DNA of 64,000 nt from Breviolum minutum Mf 1.05b.01 (GCA_000507305.1 DF240473.1:32793-96792); one strand, 5' to 3'. Counted from the first letter of the stretch, positions 35,814-48,906 are shown. Numbers and translations: made by a program. Notes: a model not told the origin generated them from the letters alone.

Positions 35814-36344
35814 GTAAAAGAAAGATGAAGAACATAGGGTATATGCGTTCAAGATATAGATATACAGTATACACCTTCCATGCATGAAATATACATGAAT
35901 AGTCATAAATATGCACCTGTAGTTGTAGTGTATAGAATGGTGATCATCAACACGGCTGGTTTTGGGAAGTCGGCCTGCCACGAACCTTAGCGGAGAATCA
36001 AAGTCCATCAATTGGCTTGGATGTCGACACATAAAGCTATATCAAGTCAATGTCATCGACCATAAGCGTGAAGTACAGTAGATTAAGGGGATTTGTTCCA
36101 CCAACGGAACGTTGGAGCCCTGTGACCCTTATACTTGCCATTGGATGTATATACTTTCTCTTGGCTCAAAGACTGCAGAAAGTATAGAAATGTCACCAAC
36201 TGAATCCTCATCAATTGAAGCTACAGTAGATGGTCTAGTCCAAAGACATTGTTTAGTTGGGAAGCTATGATCCAGAAAAAAAACTTGCCGTGATAGCTTT
36301 AAAAACTTGTGGTTGATGGGGCTGTTTTTGGAAGCTTGACGTGG

Positions 36345-36446
36345 ATGGCGCTTACCTTGAACGTGCATCTCCTCAGCGGCCGAAGCTTTCGGTTGACCAC
36401 GCCTTCAGCGAGTACAGTGAAAGACTTGCGCACACAACTCCAACAG
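36345..36446 (+). CDS. Start exon of RCC1-like gene: ubiquitin-like N-terminus
   Basis: The ATG at 36345 opens 34 codons (MALTLNVHLLSGRSFRLTTP, SASTVKDLRTQLQQ). This is the beta-hairpin and helix start of a ubiquitin-like domain, as commonly precedes RCC1/HERC-like repeats in dinoflagellates. The exon ends CAACAG|GATCGA, a GA donor. The start is chosen because the frame is open upstream for only a few codons and this Met-Ala start fits the family. The next exon (37199) continues the domain in phase. Confidence 0.75.
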
Positions 36447-39400
36447 GATCGAAATTGGACGTGTTCACCTCGGTTTTTGCATGTGTGGTCATGACCCCCG
36501 ACCCAAAATGAATTTGGAAATGGTAGTGCTGGTTGAGCGATTTGTGTGAGATTCTGGCAAATCTAAGTGGGCAAATGTGTTTTTGAAGCTGTTTCAGGTG
36601 CATCAGATTCAGGAATCATGGGGTTGACAGCCTTGCATTCACCAGAGGAGCCATAGGACGCAGATTACTGTATGCAATCGTCAGGAGCACGGAATCCTGG
36701 TCAGCTACTTTGTTTACAATGGTCATGCATCTTACCTGCAAAGCAGCCACCATGTACTGTATATTGTATACACACATTTTGATGAAGTACAGACCAGTTA
36801 GATGTATGGATAGTATGATATAGTATAGTATATGTTTGTATGTCTTGATATCATATTTTTTTGGGGATAGATATGATATGGATATTTGAGTCCAGTGATG
36901 TTTGTCAATACAGATGATAGTGCATGTGCATGCACACACGTCACTCATTCACATACTCTTTGTATATTATAATTATGTATATATAATATATACTTATATT
37001 TAATTTATGTTTATACATAAAATACCTCGAAGTAAGTGTAGCATCAGATTGGATGTACATGCATTTAAGAAGCAACATACAACTTATCCAAAAAAGTACT
37101 GTACAGGTAAAATCTTCCTGTCAATCCTAGAGTACCTAAATTCCCCAAACTCCAAAGTAGGCTTTGTTGTTCTAGCTTAGCTGTTTTGACGCTGTCAGTT
37201 AAATGGGACTGAGGCTTTGAAAACCTTTGACATCCTTGAAGCCATTGGTTTGGAAGATGAGCAGCAGCTGTTGGCGGTCATGCGCAGCGCACGGTCTTTT
37301 GGCCCAGATGATCAAAGATACACTGAGCCCATCTCTGTTGGTGTTTGCAAGCATAAGGTTCATTCCTGTTGCTGAAGACGTTTGCAGTTGGCGAATATGT
37401 TTCAATACGTTCGGGTACTTCTACCAGACACTTATTTACATTTGACCCTGCCTCCAATAACAATGGGAGGGACCCTCCAAGATTCATGGAGTTGAAGATT
37501 CATTCTCTATTCTGTTTCATCACTATTGCTTCAGGCAGATCACTTACAGTGTTTTGTGAAATAAGTTCAAGTTCTGCATCAGTCGCTGGCCCCTTTTTGA
37601 AAGGCTGGTGGCGAGCCGCAACTGCGGCATGTTTGCACTGATACGAAGTGACTGTACTGTGCCACGGCTCCAGCGTATGCCAAAAATCATCGAAGCCTTT
37701 GGGGGTCAATGCGACGTGAAGCTTTGATAGATTGAAGCGATGATTAACCCAGAACCCTTGACAACTAAGATGTTTCGTCCAGATAATATGTAATAAACTT
37801 TGAAGACTCCAGGTTTGGTGGCCCCGCTAAGCACTGTTTAAATGTCTGAAATTTTGACATGGTCCAGGGTGTTTATTTTTTGTTTTGTCCTTCACGCTCC
37901 CCTATTGAAGGCACAAGAATTACACATGTTCCTTCTTGAAAATGTGAATTTGTTGTGCTCCATTTCCTTTGTTTTTTTTTCTGTTGCTTTCGTTTGCTTT
38001 CTTAATAACCCTTTTTTCGTGGGGTTTGATTAACAGCAGTTCAGTGAAGACCTTGCTTGGGAAAAGGAAGGTGACACCACCAAACGCCTAATTTTCCCTT
38101 TTTTGGTTGCTTTCTTGGTGCTTTCTCAGGCATACTCTTTCTCTAGGACATCACCAAAAAATTGTACAAAAGTCCTAAACCTTAAACCATTGCTGGAAAA
38201 TGGGGCAGCATTTCCCCAACTAGCAAAGCACCAAAACAAACGCAAAAAACAGACGCTTTCGCAAAATTAGACACATGCTTCCATGTTTTCATTTGAGGAG
38301 GCACCAACAGCTTGAAAAAAAAATGACCCAAACATCACCATGAACATGTCGAAGAGCAGGTACAGGTGGTTGATCAGCGGAAAACCCATGGTGGTTGTAA
38401 AGATTCACAGTTCGAACAACACAATGAGTCAGAAATTGCAAACCGACAGGTTGGCCGTACATAAATGAAGCACCTGGATGCAAATAGAAGTTTAGAGTCT
38501 ATCCAGACTGGTCCCCCACACACCCAGCCAAAGCTGGGATTTTTCAAGCAACCTTTTTCTTGCAAAATTATGGTACCGATGGATCGTATCATGCGGGCGA
38601 GCTTTAACGGAATTGATGAAGATTCATCACATTTCATCACTTCAAGCTAGGTAGAGTCATAAGCGTTGTTTTCTTTGATCCCGTTCGGAGAATGAAAACC
38701 AGTGACATGCGGTGATCCAAGAATTCGAAAACATCACCCAAATCAGTGAAAGTCCGACATTCAAGCATTGAATTGAATTCAATACTATTGCGAGGTATTT
38801 GGGGATAAATCTAAGGTGTGCAGTGTGCATAGAGGCAAAGTTTCTCCCATCTTGTTGCCTTGTCCCACTCAGCACTTACTCAGGCACGTCTTTGGAGCGA
38901 AAGAGACTCAAATCCCAGTGCAGAGATCCAGAAACTTGCCGACGTTTCAAGCGTTTGGGTTGTTGTTCAAATCAGATTATACAGCATGAATTATATTGAA
39001 TTATTATATTGCATGTAGGATTCTAAAGGTATAGTTTGTAAATATGTCATTACACTATAATGTTATCTACACATTTATCTTGTAGTTTCTGCCTTTTATC
39101 CTTGATTTGCATGGATATCAGAGCAACATTCCATAAATCTCAGGTTTTCTTTTGGATGACCCGAGTAGAAACCAGATTATTGATACTGTGAGCTCATGTT
39201 TTCCGCTTTAAGCAATTCCATGTGATTCCAATTATTTGCCATGGAGCGTTTTTTTTTTGACTGGACGTCTCTGAATTGCCGTAGGGATCCAGCACAAAAC
39301 CAACGGATTTGACAGCCCCTAAATTGTAGATACCCCTTTTCTTCACTTGCACATCCGTTTTGCGTTGTTGTCTCAGAAAGGAACCAATTGGTGGATGTTC

Positions 39401-42400
39401 AAGACATTGCTATCAGCAAGGCTGTGCCTCAGCTGGTAAACATTATATTCATTGAAAGTTTTTTCTGTCAAAGAGTGACAAATCAGATATTGTTACATAA
39501 TTTACCATGGTTTTCATAAAGTCACGATTCTGATTGATACTTGTACTTTATTGCTTTAGAGCAAACATCCATGCATCAGGGTGAACGAATCGACCAGTGA
39601 TACTCTCTGGTAGGGTGGTCTTATGGCTGTACCCAGCTACCTGCTGTCAAAGGATGTGCTGTGCCAGTTGAGATAATGCAAGCCTATTTTGTGTAGCAAG
39701 TGATGTCAATCCAAAAGTGTCTGAAATCCAATCATTAAGGTGTTTATGTTGAATGTGTCAGTTTTTTGTTCCCCATGTTTTTTTGTTGAGTGTCTTGTTC
39801 ACTCAGGCAATGGCAGTGGTGTTTTTGGATGGCACAGTATTGACCTGGGGCGATCCTGGTTCTGGAGGCTGTTCGGCGCAGGTGCAGAAGGACTTGTATG
39901 ACATCCAGGTGGGGGATCCATCCATATCCATCCCATTGGAACTGGTAACCTCAGGTTGGGCCTGTTTGAAGGTACATATACTTTGATCCGTGTGTTTTGG
40001 TGTTATGCCCAAGGGATAGTTTTATCACCAGGAATACCCCTGGCAGCTTGGCCAACAAAGATAATAAAGACATCCAAGGCAGTAGCTCAGTAGCTTTAAA
40101 AGCCACGACATGCCATGATTCTTCAATTGCTCCATTACATCTGGTTTCAGCAGACTGCATTCACAAGTTTGTGTCATTCCCGGATAAGTAGGCACTCTTT
40201 CCAAGGCAACTTATTTTGTAAGAGGAACTAAGTCACACATGACACATGAGGCCCTTGCATTCCTTAGTATAATCCGTGGATCTGGCATGGCGGGGGATGT
40301 GCGCCGTCGATGGTTTTTGTTGCTAGCAAAGGATGAAAAGGATGACGTATTCTGCATCTAGTTGTTGCTAAGATCACTGCATAGTCTGCTCAATGTCAAT
40401 CTTCAGCCTACTTCGTCATGTGGACTGTTTTGACCCGACATGCGTTGACTGCTGATTCTTAGCTAGAGACAAATTCCGGCGATGACATCCACAGGAACAA
40501 AAACCTACCAGATCGTTCGAGGAAGTGTTGTTTTAGTTACAGGGAGAGTCCACGAAACTCTACACCCTATATATGCTTTCTGTTTCCATTCATATTGCTT
40601 GGCCCTTGACCCCTTTTGCCTCCATTCACCACGCAGGAAGTGGTCGGGACAGTTCATGCCTTTGCGGCACGACGGAAAGATGGCAGGGTTTTTTGCTGGG
40701 GACTTTCGACTTACGGAGGAGATAGCAGCAAGGTGCATGACCGGTGAAATCCGTGAATTGATGCTCAATGTTTTGGTTGGGCCGAAATTGGAAAGTCAGC
40801 CTGTTGCAGAATAGGCATACTGATCGTGGAACTTCGGTGTCTATAATATACTGCAGTTGTCTTTGCGCACCAAGATGCACCAGATGAGGTTCTACCATGA
40901 TATTGCATTGTTTTCTTCATAAGTCATACTTTTCATACATGTTCAGCGACTGCAAGTGGTGTTTTCAATCTCTTTTCCTCATGTTGCATTTTCCCCACAC
41001 TTTTGACCGCTATCCTCTGAGAAGATATTGCAAGGGACTTCCATGATGAGTTCGGGTGAGCCGTTTCGTCATGTGAGGTTTGATTTTTCGTTGCGGACCC
41101 CAAACTTCGCTGAAAGCTGCTAAACACGTCATGAAACTCTACCATTTCTATATTATTCAGACTACGCAAAATGTAAGCAAATCATTCCATTTTGATGATA
41201 TCATCACATATCGAGCCGACAATTTGATTTTTCTGCATTTGTTCTTGTGAAGCATGAAGGCCAGACATCCCGCAGGTGCATTTGCAGCTGACCGATGTGC
41301 AGCAAGTCTTTGCAACGAAGTATAGCTTTTGCGCCTTGAAAACGGATGGAACAGTACCATGAACAGCATAAGAAAAGGGGTGAAGATGGGTGAGAGGAGT
41401 TGAGAGGTGAAGAAGACCATGAGGATATGAGGATCAACTGCTCACTGCTTCGCGTTCTTCTTCCAAGCCGACTGGTCAAGGGTTTTCCAGCGCAACACTT
41501 GGCCGTACCTGCTGAGGTGCTAACCTGGGGCGAACCTCAATGTGGTGGCGACAGCCGTGCGGTCCGAGGGCAATTACATGACACTGAGATTCGAAAAGAA
41601 AGGAAATGATGGCTTGAAAGAAGTTATCCAAGTCATTTACCATTCAAAGGGCCACCCTCAGGACCCAAAGGTCCATTGTTAGTGTTACATTTGAGGATCC
41701 CATGAGAAATCTCTAGATTTGCATCAAGTGCTGTTTACTCCAACTCCCAAATAGAAGGGTCAAGAGACGCAAGAGGTAGTCAATTCATTACAAGGTACTC
41801 TCTCCCAGAAATGCTTGGTAGCAAGCTGCCCAACTAAAAAGAGATGGCTCCCTACTTCTACCTCAGGGAATTGGAAATTGGCCAAGGGTTTCTCAAGACA
41901 GGAGGAATCCACTTGATTTGAATTTGACGCTTGATACACTACACGTCATATACATGAGGTCTGACTTTCTTGTTCTAGCACTTTGCGATGTAATTTAGCT
42001 TGTACCCCTATCTACACTCTCACGTGACCCCTGACCTTTTGTTGAGATTTGACATCATTTCAATTAGAATGACTTTCACCTAGCGCTGGGGGGAGTTCCA
42101 TCTGAGGACATCCGATCTATCTCCTCTACCGCCCGCGCGTTTGCCGGATTGCGCCATGATGGGTCGGTTGTTACCTGGGGCCATCCCGTGGCAGGGGGAG
42201 CCACTCGGTGCAACGGCGGAGGTAGGGGGTGGTGACGCTTGAGGCACAAATGTGGAGTCTTCAATGAGAGAACTTAAAAAGGAATGAGATATCAGATACG
42301 TCAGATATCACTACACCCCAAAAGTATAACATGGAATCTGCAAAAGATCTTTTCCAAAATGGGATCTCTTTTGTCAGGCGCTCCGTTGCAGGAGATTTGG

Positions 42401-45104
42401 GATGATAATACAGAAAAGACTTGGGGCTTCCTGTGACCCTCTGGATTTAGAGCATCGCAAGGTTTCTCAGACAGATTCTGCTTCCTGTTTTGGATTTTGT
42501 CTCACTAAAACTCTAGAGTCATTTGACAGCTGCCAAGACAGAATAATACCTCAAGTATACCTACATTGACATGTCATGTCTATGTTTGTTATAAGCAACT
42601 GCATTTACTTACGGAAGATGAAAAGTAGTCTTGGCCAGCAGGCAGGTTTGCAGGAATATGATGAAATATGTACAGTCACAATCTTACCTGCAAAACGAGA
42701 TCAAAACGAGCTGGGGGACTCGAAAAACGAGGTAGGTCCCCGCATTGTCATCTTTATGAACAGCCTCCCTCCAGAGTTGGAAAACGAGATAATCTGTTTG
42801 TTGTCAAACATTGGGCCACGAGATTGAAACTAGGTAGGGTCCTCCGTCCCTTTGCCTACGTTTGGTCACATACCATTACTAAACAAAGAGGCCGCTCCTG
42901 TATGAATGATTGATGCTCCCGGTAGATATTGCTAGATACTAAGTATGTATATATATATATATATATTTGTTGCTTCGCACCTACTCCCAAGCAAATAAAG
43001 GTTTATAGTTTATACAGACAACAGGTGTCTACACAATTTCGAGAAACACCTTGGACTTCAATCACACCGGGACGGGGGTGGATGCTTTCAATGACTCCCA
43101 CAGTCTTAAAGGGACTGGCGTTTGGTACCGACAATGAACCTCGACATATTTTTATGTTGCGACAATTGGGACAAATCCCCCCATTGCCTACTAGGCACTT
43201 ACCAGATCAATGTTGTTCTGCTTTCACATCCTACATCCAAGATGGTACTTTAACACATTTCCTGCCCAAAAGCTCTTAGACCTTTCATTTGATGGCTTTC
43301 GTTCCTTTCCCGAGATCTCAAGATGTTGCTGTGTTGCTGCCTTTTGTTTACGCAACAAATCCATTTTGATGAGAGCTTTGAACAATTTTGGAAACGCCCA
43401 ACCTTCCCTAGGATAGCTCTTCTTGTGTTGGCCTTCATGGGATACAACAGATTTGCGGAGCTCGAAATGCCTTTACTGCACTGAGAGACAATGGAACTGC
43501 TATCACCTGGGGCCAATGTTTAGGAGGGACTAAAGCTTTGATTGCGTATTCGGTCAGATCATGATTAAGATTGGTGCCGAATTGCCGAATCATGAGCAAT
43601 ACAGAAGGTCCCTATACCACTGTCCATATTCGTGAAATATCAATGCTATATCAATGCTAATTTGCAAGATGCATATCAATGATTCTTTGAGAAAGACTGA
43701 AGGTCACAGAAGCCCATGGCAGTCGACCATCCCTCTTTAAAACAGATGCAGATAAAGGGCCTTTACACGATTGTTCCATAAATCTAAGGGCGCATGGATG
43801 AGTTGCTTTTTTTCAAGCCATGTCAACTTCTGCTTCAGGAGGGGACGCAGTGGCAAGGCTCACACAGATACCCATCCGTGAGATTGCTGCCTCAGATGGT
43901 GCATTTGCCGGGATCAGAACTAATGGCACGGTGATCTCATGGGGTGATGAGCGCTACGGGGGAGACAGTCGTGCAGTTGAATCTCACCTTCGAATCTGGG
44001 ACTAGTCATTGGCTGAAACTCAAAAAAGTTGATAAAAGTTAGATCAATTTGAGATACATGTATGTGTTGCAACAGTTCAATCAAATTCCGGTGTTTGTTC
44101 TGATCTCCTGAACTGTGAATGAGTTCTTGGCTACCAAGAGCTCTCAAACAAGGAGATGTGACTCATCTTTGTGCTTCCAACTTCGCTTTTTCTGCATTGC
44201 TTGCCGATGGAAGCGTCCCTTGGGCTGCAACAAGTGGCCTTGGCCTCAAGCAATTTGTTGAAGAGGCACCAGGCACCAGGTCAGCTGAGAATTTTAACCT
44301 TTGGAAATAGGTCCTTCGGGAGTTTCTAGCATAACCATCCTCAGCGTTGCTTCAGTCACTTCAGGTCGTCTCTTGGGGTCACGATGAATCGGGTGGTGAT
44401 GCTACCTCAGTCCAAGGGCAGCTGGTGGAAGTACGCCAAGTCGTAGGAGCCGTGGATTCCTTTGCCGCATTGAAACAAGACGACACGGTCATCACCTGGT
44501 GAGGACGCCATGAGTGATGATGGGTGATGGGTGGTTTGTTAAAGAGATTATGTGGTGGTTGTAGAAGCCATTGGATGCTACACAGGCATTTTTGGAACAT
44601 GAGGAAGTAGAACAATCGTACCTACAGTATCCTACAGTATCAGGATCGCTTTGGCTGCTCAAACTAAAAAAGTATGATGATCCCAGCATATCCAAGCAGT
44701 TGTCATATTTTTTCACATAGACGTTCCATGATTTTTAGATGTTAGTTATATCACAAATGATTGGGAATTAGTTGATCGTGAAAGTTTCCAACAAAATTGG
44801 TTGCAAGCCCATTCCGATAGTACATTTAACATCAACACGTCGCACACCCATTTTGTAGTTGGCACCACCCATTTTATACTACAAAATGGGACAAAATGGG
44901 GTGCACAACCCCACCTGGTCAATTGGAAGGGGGATACAAATGGTCATAATATGATCGTATGAGAACATGTTTTCATGAGGTTTCTAGGCAGAGTCCTGCA
45001 AGTGTGCGCACCTGGCAGGAACGGCTTGGTACGAGCAGAATTCATAGCTCATCGGAATTACTGCCGCCTGTGTGGCGGCTGTGCTGTCATTCACCGCGTG
45101 TACA
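36345..45104 (+). CDS. RCC1/HERC-like repeat protein gene
   Basis: Exons: 36345-36446, 37199-37293, 37583-37658, 39377-39420, 39807-39908, 40637-40732, 41276-41353, 41517-41579, 42107-42199, 43412-43523, 43839-43991, 44153-44214, 44365-44498, 45048-45104. After the ubiquitin-like start come at least eight repeats of the pattern AFA.I..DG.V.TWG...GGDS..V..QL..I, for example AFAARRKDGRVFCWG, SFCALKTDGT/VLTWGEPQCGGDSRAV, AFAGLRHDGSVVTWG, AFAGIRTNGTVISWGDERYG. RCC1-type blades form beta-propellers; in public annotation such dinoflagellate proteins are usually called HERC or RCC1-like, and their true partners are unknown. Donors: GT, GC (39421, 42200) and GA (36447, 41580, 43524, 43992). An additional repeat may lie near 43197 (SAFTSYIQDGTLTHF); the join 37658/39377 and the 3' end are unresolved. 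Confidence 0.85.
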
Positions 45105-45355
45105 GTTCAATGGCCTCATGACTTGCCTAAAAGAGAGAAGCCTCGACCTTTTTGCCAATCAATGCAGCATGCTCAACAATGCATCTCAGTTTTCAAAGTA
45201 ATTGATATGGCTATGGCTCCAAAACGACCACAGATTAGCAAGTATTTGGTTTTCTAAGCAACCAATTCAGGGTTTCTCATGCTTTGCTTGCGCTCAAAAT
45301 CTGTAACTTCCAGATCGGTCCAGTTCCTGACGACTCCAGGAGCTAAGACCTGCAG

Positions 45356-45498
45356 ATGGTGCATCACCGGAACTGCAGGAGCTGCGGATGTTGGCGCAGC
45401 TATTGCAAAGAGACCGATGTCGCAACAAGGCGTTGAGGGAAAGGACCTGGCATGAGAAAGGACCAAATGGGACCCCAGAGATGCTAGAGACTAATTAG
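45356..45498 (+). CDS. Helical exon ending in a stop
   Basis: After AAGACCTGCAG the frame reads GASPELQELRMLAQLLQRDR, then CRNKALRERTWHEKG, to a stop at 45496. Leu/Arg-rich helix. It could close the RCC1-like gene, but its entry phase (two bases) does not match the exon ending at 45104, so an intermediate exon is missing or it is a separate gene. Confidence 0.5.
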
Positions 45499-45733
45499 TA
45501 CTTATCTATACTTATCTCATGTACTGGTACCTCAACAACATAAGTGGAATCCTTATCAATTCTTCATATTCTTCAATAGCCCCTAGGCGGGAATTGCTTG
45601 GTTCATGCGGATGGAACTTGTCCAGTATCTAAATCGAAGTATAGATTGTACAAATGTGCGGCAGAGAGATTGGTTTGAACCATTTCGGGTTGTTGTTAGT
45701 TGGGAGCCTCCTAGTGGGTCAGATTGATGCACA

Positions 45734-45997
45734 GTGAAGTCAGGTAGCATCACTCCAAAAGAAAGCTTACAGAGGTTTACAGAAGATATGTTCACAAAAC
45801 TTTACTTTTCCCGGCATGGTTGTGAGATTCAACCTTTCACCGGAGTTTGGCCACAGACGCTAGTGTGGTTGGAAATAGATGATTTAGGCTATCAGGATGT
45901 GGTCAGGCTGCCAGACTCCTCGACACGTGTTTTTTTACTTCTACCCATTTCTGGCACCTGTGGGGGTGCCCAAGTTTGCATGACTCTGGAAGACTAA
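45734..45997 (+). CDS. 87-codon ORF, possible exon
   Basis: One open frame with ordinary composition (ITPKESLQRFTEDMF, VWLEIDDLGYQDVVRLPDSS). No family and no clear splice sites; may include several exons or be chance. Confidence 0.3.
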   Translation: MKSGSITPKESLQRFTEDMFTKLYFSRHGCEIQPFTGVWPQTLVWLEIDDLGYQDVVRLPDSSTRVFLLLPISGTCGGAQVCMTLED

Positions 45998-46211
45998 CGC
46001 TATGATTAGCTCATACTGTATCTATTCATATCTCATAGATCATATCAAGCCATATATACATATATATATATATATATTTGCACCATCTATCTACAATCTA
46101 CTGTATATGTTATATATTGTTATATGATCATACAAAAACATCATCCAACATCTTCCAATATGTATCCATCCAACATCCGATTTCACAATTCCTTCCATTC
46201 TTCCAAAAGGC

Positions 46212-46372
46212 TTCGAGACCACGGCGGTCCTTCACACCGGAGCCGCAGCGGGCAGCGCCCCTACCACCTCGCCGGACACTGCCACCGCCGCCGCCCTCAT
46301 TGGCGGAGCCGGCCAGTGCTCCACTGCTTGGGACGCCGAGGACTTGACTGGATGCGCCAAAAAGGTGCAATT
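46212..46372 (+). CDS. GC-rich exon open in three frames
   Basis: A sharp GC-rich island between TTCCAAAAG and AAAAAG|GTGCAA. One frame is Ala/Thr-rich (AAAGSAPTTSPDTATAAALI, then GGAGQCSTAWDAEDLTG), one Pro-rich, one Arg/His-rich. The Ala/Thr frame ending LTGCAKK before a GT donor is my preference. Base composition stands out against the AT-rich surroundings. Confidence 0.4.
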
Positions 46373-46700
46373 TAACTTTCGAGACTGTCGTTGAAGTTAG
46401 ATTCATCCAGATTCTATGTGTTGGTGACAGTTCGAAACGTTGATGAAGATTTAATGATGCGTAGACTTGACTCCAAGAGTTTGTGAACGTGTCCCTCTCG
46501 ATCATTTAGCTGGTCACAGCTCAAGATCTTAGAGTTCTTGTGGTTTGCGGTTTGCCATGTTTGGCGTGTTTTGAAGCAAGACATGTTGGAGATTGAAAGG
46601 GTTGGATACTGACGATACTGAGTCCTTGACTTGGCTTTATTTCAAAGACAGCACAGACTACATGGACCTTTCGTGACATTTCCATGTTTCCACGTCTCAG

Positions 46701-47868
46701 GAGCTTTCCTTTGGCAGCTGAGAGGGACTATGCTCAGCTGGGGACTCCGAGGAGTGAAGATAGTGTGAGAAACCGAAGGGACATCCAGGTTGGTGTAAGT
46801 ACCATTATGGTGTTCCTGTGTGTTCCCCAATTCCAATCGAAAACAAACACGGATTTGAATCTTGGCTTCAGCCAGGAGCTTGGAGTGTAAGGCACTAACA
46901 CCAACCTCATGGCACAGCTGGGAAACTCCCACACCCTCCGAAGGAATGCCAAGCAGTGTGCTTAAGGGAACGGATGGGTAGTGGAACGCAAGAAGTTCAT
47001 AATTTGAAGACAGATATAATGTTTGTTGTTGCCCCTTAAGCTTACAAAAAACATGATTTTTGTTGATTGTGACAATTGATAGTGCCACTAGTGATAGTGT
47101 CTTGCCACTCGGGCCTTGAGGTCCAACACCTCCTCGTCTTCAAGGTAGCAGACCAGCACAGATCCAGGAGATTGATGGCAACTGCAAGGGCTGTATCTAA
47201 ATTTCAAGAGACAAGTTGCTTACTCCAAACTGAGTAGAGGTTTCAACTTGGGTGGATCGACTAAGCAGCACATATGGACAGCAAGGGCTGCTGGATACTT
47301 GCCTCACTTGACTCCATATTCCATAATTCCAGACTCTCCATTTCACGAATTTGTATTGAAGACTGTCCCAAAGGTTGCTAGACATAAGATTTCATTTGTA
47401 TTTAACACATCTCTCGATATGCTATAGAAACATATTAGGCAATGGGATGTATGAAATTGGCATAAATTGGCAAAAGGAGCCGCTTTCGGGACGACCAGAG
47501 CGGCCACCGGAGGTGGCGGTGGAGTACAGGAGCAGTTGTCCCGTGTTTGGGCTATGTGAGAAAAGGCCAGTGTCAAAAGTAGGTAAACCCAAATAAACGT
47601 GGTGGATAGCGAACTTCAAGTTGGGAAGATTGTTCTGAAGTGTTGAATGCAAGGTGTGCACGTTACCATGTGTTTCTCCACATTGACGTTTGCCTATTTT
47701 TGTAGGACTAGGAATATATACTGCATCTCACGAGTAACTTGAAGTCTTGAAGATGTTTGTTGGAGATGGACCTACGGTATGCTGCACTGTTGAGATTGCC
47801 AGTATTACCCAGTTCAACAGCTTGCGTTGCTTGCTGTGAATGGAAGCCTAGCGACCACTGGCTTTGCC
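46701..47868 (+). CDS. Degenerate RCC1-like repeat exons (46701-46762, 47477-47544, 47803-47868)
   Basis: Three exon candidates continue the RCC1-like pattern in worn form: AFLWQLRGTMLSWGLRGVKI; AAFGTTRAATGGGGGVQEQL then SR; and YYPVQQLALLAVNGSLATTG then FA. Each lies between an AG acceptor and a GT donor. The pattern (hydrophobic-x-x-hydrophobic-x-x-x-G-T/S, then W/T-G, then GG...VQ.QL) is the evidence. They may be a second RCC1-like gene, the tail of the first, or decaying copies. Further weak matches lie near 48374-48450 (EGSFAAVT) and 48520-48560 (QNAFSIKT). Confidence 0.5.
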
Positions 47869-48084
47869 GTGAAATCATTGCCTCCAGGAGATCGTCCTTG
47901 TCACCTGTGATTGTGGCTTGTCCCGGCAACCCAGATGCCAATAAACTCGGCTTGAATGATATGATTCCGGCTATCACAGCATCAAGAAATTTAAGGTGTA
48001 CAAAGGGATAAACTTTCAAATCCACCAAAAAAGAGACAGAGCGCAAGGTCATGAGATTTCACTCTGCATCTATTGCACTTCAAG

Positions 48085-48831
48085 GCCCTTTGTGTGCTAA
48101 GCAGCTCTGCCATCACAGAGGCCCTTGCCAAAAGGGAAGAAGGATCCAAAGGTGGCATGGATGTCTTCGTTTCCCGCGACATTGCAGGACATTTAAATTG
48201 TTTCATTGCCAGCTCCTTTTGATTCTCCCTTTGTAAAGCTGCCACACAACTCTCCTACTCATTCTGAAGAGGAATATGCAACACCCTCATAATTGCCTTG
48301 AGAACTGTTCAACGGCTGATTCCATTGGGTAAAGTCAAAGTATTCTGCAGCTTGCATCGCATGTTGCAGGAATTTGCTATCCAACTTATGCTGTGCCCAG
48401 CTCTTACGACAGACAGAAGGCTCATTTGCTGCAGTGACATGCAGCCATAGGATGTGTTCTCATTACTACTGTAGCCTTTGGCGCTTCCAGTGTGCTCTAA
48501 TAAAGTCGCCCAGAACAGCTTTAAAGGTGCTTGTCAAAATGCATTTTCCATCAAAACATAGGTGTAACAGCCCCATAAATGTTAGAGCTGTCTCAAACAT
48601 CACCAGCTGTAAAGCCGTAGGAACCTTGTTTTGAAACCTGTGCTGTAGGACTTATCTCCTCGACGCCCTTTTGATGTCTGAGCTACTCAAATCTGCTGCT
48701 GAACTGGTGCTCAAAATTGGCCAGAACCCTGAGAAGTTGTGTATCAGTTACTATCATTATTTGGGAATGGCCTTCTCTCAACAAACTTGGGCATATGCAG
48801 TTGAATTGGGGATGACTCTGGCAAATGGATG
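48085..48831 (+). CDS. Two exons (48085-48187, 48649-48831)
   Basis: 48085-48187 reads LSSSAITEALAKREEGSKGG then MDVFVSRDIA and may leave by a GA donor (GCAG|GACATT). 48649-48831 reads LLDALLMSELLKSAAELVLK, then IGQNPEKLCISYYHYLGMAF, to a stop at 48829-48831, though an earlier donor is possible. Both are protein-like; unknown family. Confidence 0.45.
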
Positions 48832-48906
48832 ACAATATTTACCTATGCACCGACAGCTCACAGGTCGTGCTGGGCTGCAGATTTGACTTCACATTTTTAA
48901 AGCAAG

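Noticed and set aside
37842..38033. 63-codon hydrophobic ORF that looks like a small membrane protein
   Set aside because: Lies inside a long intron of the RCC1-like gene in T-rich DNA, where hydrophobic frames are expected by chance; no splice or family support.
45041..45420. Apparent FYVE-like zinc finger fragments (HRNYCRLCGGCAVIH, HHRNCRSCGCWRSYC)
   Set aside because: Other frames of the same bases fit better: an RCC1-like half repeat (TAACVAAVLSFTACTVQW) at 45048 and a Leu/Arg helix at 45356. The Cys spacing also does not match FYVE.
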